In this document: positions 5,139 through 6,414 of the stretch, piece after piece | How the letters are laid out: each line of letters begins with the position of its first letter | Numbering within the stretch: position 1 is the first letter of the stretch | Notes under the pieces: model-generated | Told to the model about the DNA's origin: nothing | Seen by the model: only the letters and a program-made list of their open reading frames with translations | Database searches by the model: none | Program-made: the position numbers and the translations under genes | Assembly: GCA_030428745.1 (NCBI GenBank) | Contig: JAUIEG010000157.1 | Span: 1-6,414 of the forward strand | Length of the DNA stretch: 6,414 nucleotides | DNA from: Alphaproteobacteria bacterium | GTDB lineage: Bacteria; Pseudomonadota; Alphaproteobacteria; Caulobacterales; Parvularculaceae | Direction of reading: 5' to 3'

Positions 5139-5837
5139 GTGCTCGCACAGCCGCATTACATACGCGAATACCGAAGGCTCCTGCGCAATCTCCGCAAGAC
5201 CAGCGCCAGTGAAACCGAAGCCCTGGAACGCGCCGTCGGCGGATCGTATGAGGCGACAGGCAAAACCCAGGCGAAGCTTGTTCTTGACCTTGTCACTGAA
5301 GGCCCCGTCCATCTGATCGATGTCGGTTGCGGTTCCGGGCGCCTCGCTTACGCTTTGCGCGATGAAGCGCGCGTCTCCTATTCCGGCTTCGACATTCTTC
5401 CCGACCTTATCGCCCATGCCGAAAAGATGTGCGACCGACCGGACTGGCGCTTTGAGCCGATTTCTTCTCTCGCCCTGCCGGTAGAGGATGCGACAGGCGA
5501 TATTGTCGTTTTCATGTCGGTGTTCACGCATTTGAAGCCCGCCGAAATCAGAACCTATCTCGCTGAGGCCGTGCGTATTTTAAAACCCGGCGGTTATATC
5601 GCCGCTTCCTATTTCGACGCCGATGATCCCAAACACGCAGAGCTTTTTCCGCCAACGCCGGTTCAGTATCTCGCCCGTATCTTTGGGCGGGACGTCCTGC
5701 GCATCCGCTTGAGACGCAATGAGCTTGAAACCTGGATGAAAGAAGCGGGATTGGTTTTAGAGCGCGCCCTGACGGATGGCCCGCTGCTCCAGCATGTTAT
5801 GATCGCGCGAAAACCGGTCGAGGCGGCCTCGCAATGA
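5139..5837 (+). CDS. Class I SAM-dependent methyltransferase, substrate unknown
   Basis: This 232-residue cytoplasmic Rossmann-type methyltransferase shows motif I HLIDVGCGSGRLA at 58-70, an acidic residue ending beta-2 in GFD (83-85), a motif near 115-128 (VEDATGDIVVFMSVF) and LKPGGYIAASYFD at 148-160, the usual post-motif III turn. The N-terminal 45 residues are basic and helical, and the C-terminal part (about 164-226) ends in HVMIARKP, as in many small-molecule methyltransferases. The methyl acceptor cannot be inferred. Translation seems to start at GTG 5139, just after a GGGG run; no ATG gives a better full-length domain. It begins 15 bases after purS, and its TGA overlaps the rutB ATG in ATGA, so co-transcription and translational coupling are likely. 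Confidence 0.9.
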   Translation: MLAQPHYIREYRRLLRNLRKTSASETEALERAVGGSYEATGKTQAKLVLDLVTEGPVHLIDVGCGSGRLAYALRDEARVSYSGFDILPDLIAHAEKMCDRPDWRFEPISSLALPVEDATGDIVVFMSVFTHLKPAEIRTYLAEAVRILKPGGYIAASYFDADDPKHAELFPPTPVQYLARIFGRDVLRIRLRRNELETWMKEAGLVLERALTDGPLLQHVMIARKPVEAASQ

Positions 5838-6414
5838 TCACCCTCGCCGCCCGCCCCGACCCAGTCGACATCGCGCTTGAGCAATCCGCGCTTGTCGTGG
5901 TCGACATGCAAAATGCGTTCGCTTCCAAAGGCGGCATGCTGGATCTCGCGGGGCATGATATTTCAGCCGCCGCGGCGGTAGTTGACGTCAATAAAAAGAT
6001 CATCGACGCAGCGCGCGAGGCGGGCGTTACAATCGTGTATCTACAGGTCGGCTACAAACCCGATCTCAGCGACGCCGGCGGCCCTCTGTCGCCGAACTAT
6101 CACAAGGAGCTATCCTTACGCACCATGCGCGCGCGGCCCGAGCTCGACGGCAAGTTGTTGATCCACGGGACGTGGGATTGGGACATTGTGGATGCGCTGA
6201 AACCGCAACCGGGCGACCTCGTGATCCAGAAATCGCGCTATAGCGGCTTTGCGGGCACGACCCTCGACAATGATCTGCGCGCCCATAATATCCGCTATCT
6301 TTTCTTCACCGGAATCGCCACAAATGTCTGTGTGGAAAGCACGGCGCGCGACGCCTATTTCGAGGAATACTGGCCCATCATGGTGGAGGACGCCATGAAT
6401 CACGCCGGCCCGGA
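5834..6414 (+). CDS. rutB: Ureidoacrylate amidohydrolase RutB (isochorismatase-like), 3' end cut off by the window edge
   Basis: The frame stays open to the window edge, giving 193 complete codons of a protein that is about 230 residues in Escherichia coli. RutB hydrolyses ureidoacrylate (or its peracid) to aminoacrylate and carbamate in the Rut pathway of pyrimidine ring breakdown. The start MITLAARPDP and the segments DMQNAFASKGGMLDLAG (24-40), GGPLSPNYHK (82-91), RYSGF (135-139) and FTGIATNVCVEST (158-170) match E. coli RutB closely as I recall it. The isochorismatase-fold triad is complete at the same positions as in E. coli: D24, K133 and C166. The ATG overlaps the methyltransferase stop by ATGA. 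No rutA or other rut gene is visible upstream. Another ureido- or isochorismatase-family amidohydrolase is possible but less likely. Confidence 0.9.
   Translation, partial: MITLAARPDPVDIALEQSALVVVDMQNAFASKGGMLDLAGHDISAAAAVVDVNKKIIDAAREAGVTIVYLQVGYKPDLSDAGGPLSPNYHKELSLRTMRARPELDGKLLIHGTWDWDIVDALKPQPGDLVIQKSRYSGFAGTTLDNDLRAHNIRYLFFTGIATNVCVESTARDAYFEEYWPIMVEDAMNHAGP

Overview
The window reads as chromosomal DNA of a G+C-rich alphaproteobacterium. The evidence is a 107-residue DUF1476 protein (the zeta-type F1-ATPase inhibitor, a family typical of alphaproteobacteria), PurC and a separate small PurS, and a LemA and LysE family set of matching style. A marine lineage such as Parvularculales, Hyphomonadales or Rhodobacterales is only a guess. 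I see no insertion sequence, phage gene, CRISPR array, tRNA or rRNA.

Left part (1-2751), mostly leftward. A truncated lemA (1-390, minus) lies downstream of an SDR dehydrogenase gene (482-1255, minus). The 91-base gap between them carries a good promoter for lemA (TTGCGG, 17 bp, TATATA) threaded through two inverted repeats. A two-helix membrane protein of unknown function (1403-1774, plus) diverges from the SDR gene. A palindrome at 1290-1303, 35 bases upstream of the SDR start, is a good operator candidate. The membrane protein gene converges on a LysE/RhtB exporter gene (1781-2404, minus), with only 6 bases between the two stop codons and nested inverted repeats around them. The exporter follows the DUF1476 gene (2428-2751, minus) after 23 bases, probably as one operon.

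Right part (2752-6414), all rightward. A 312-base divergent region precedes purC (3064-3840). It holds a probable promoter for the DUF1476 gene and a purC leader with repeated, mutually complementary GGCTGG/CCAGCC segments. After purC come a 217-base gap with overlapping alternative hairpins and a coiled-coil, alanine- and arginine-rich unknown protein (4058-4780). Then follow purS (4881-5123), a class I SAM methyltransferase (5139-5837, GTG start) and a rutB-type ureidoacrylate amidohydrolase (5834 to beyond the window edge). The last three are tightly packed: 15 bases separate purS from the methyltransferase, and the methyltransferase stop overlaps the rutB start in ATGA.

PurC and PurS belong to de novo purine synthesis. 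RutB belongs to pyrimidine ring breakdown and still has its whole catalytic triad. The most unusual points are the unknown gene sitting between purC and purS, the coupling of purS with a methyltransferase and a stand-alone rutB, and the possible regulatory RNA structures on both sides of purC. None of these shows a clearly new system. The purS-methyltransferase-rutB cluster and the 4058-4780 protein are the best leads.
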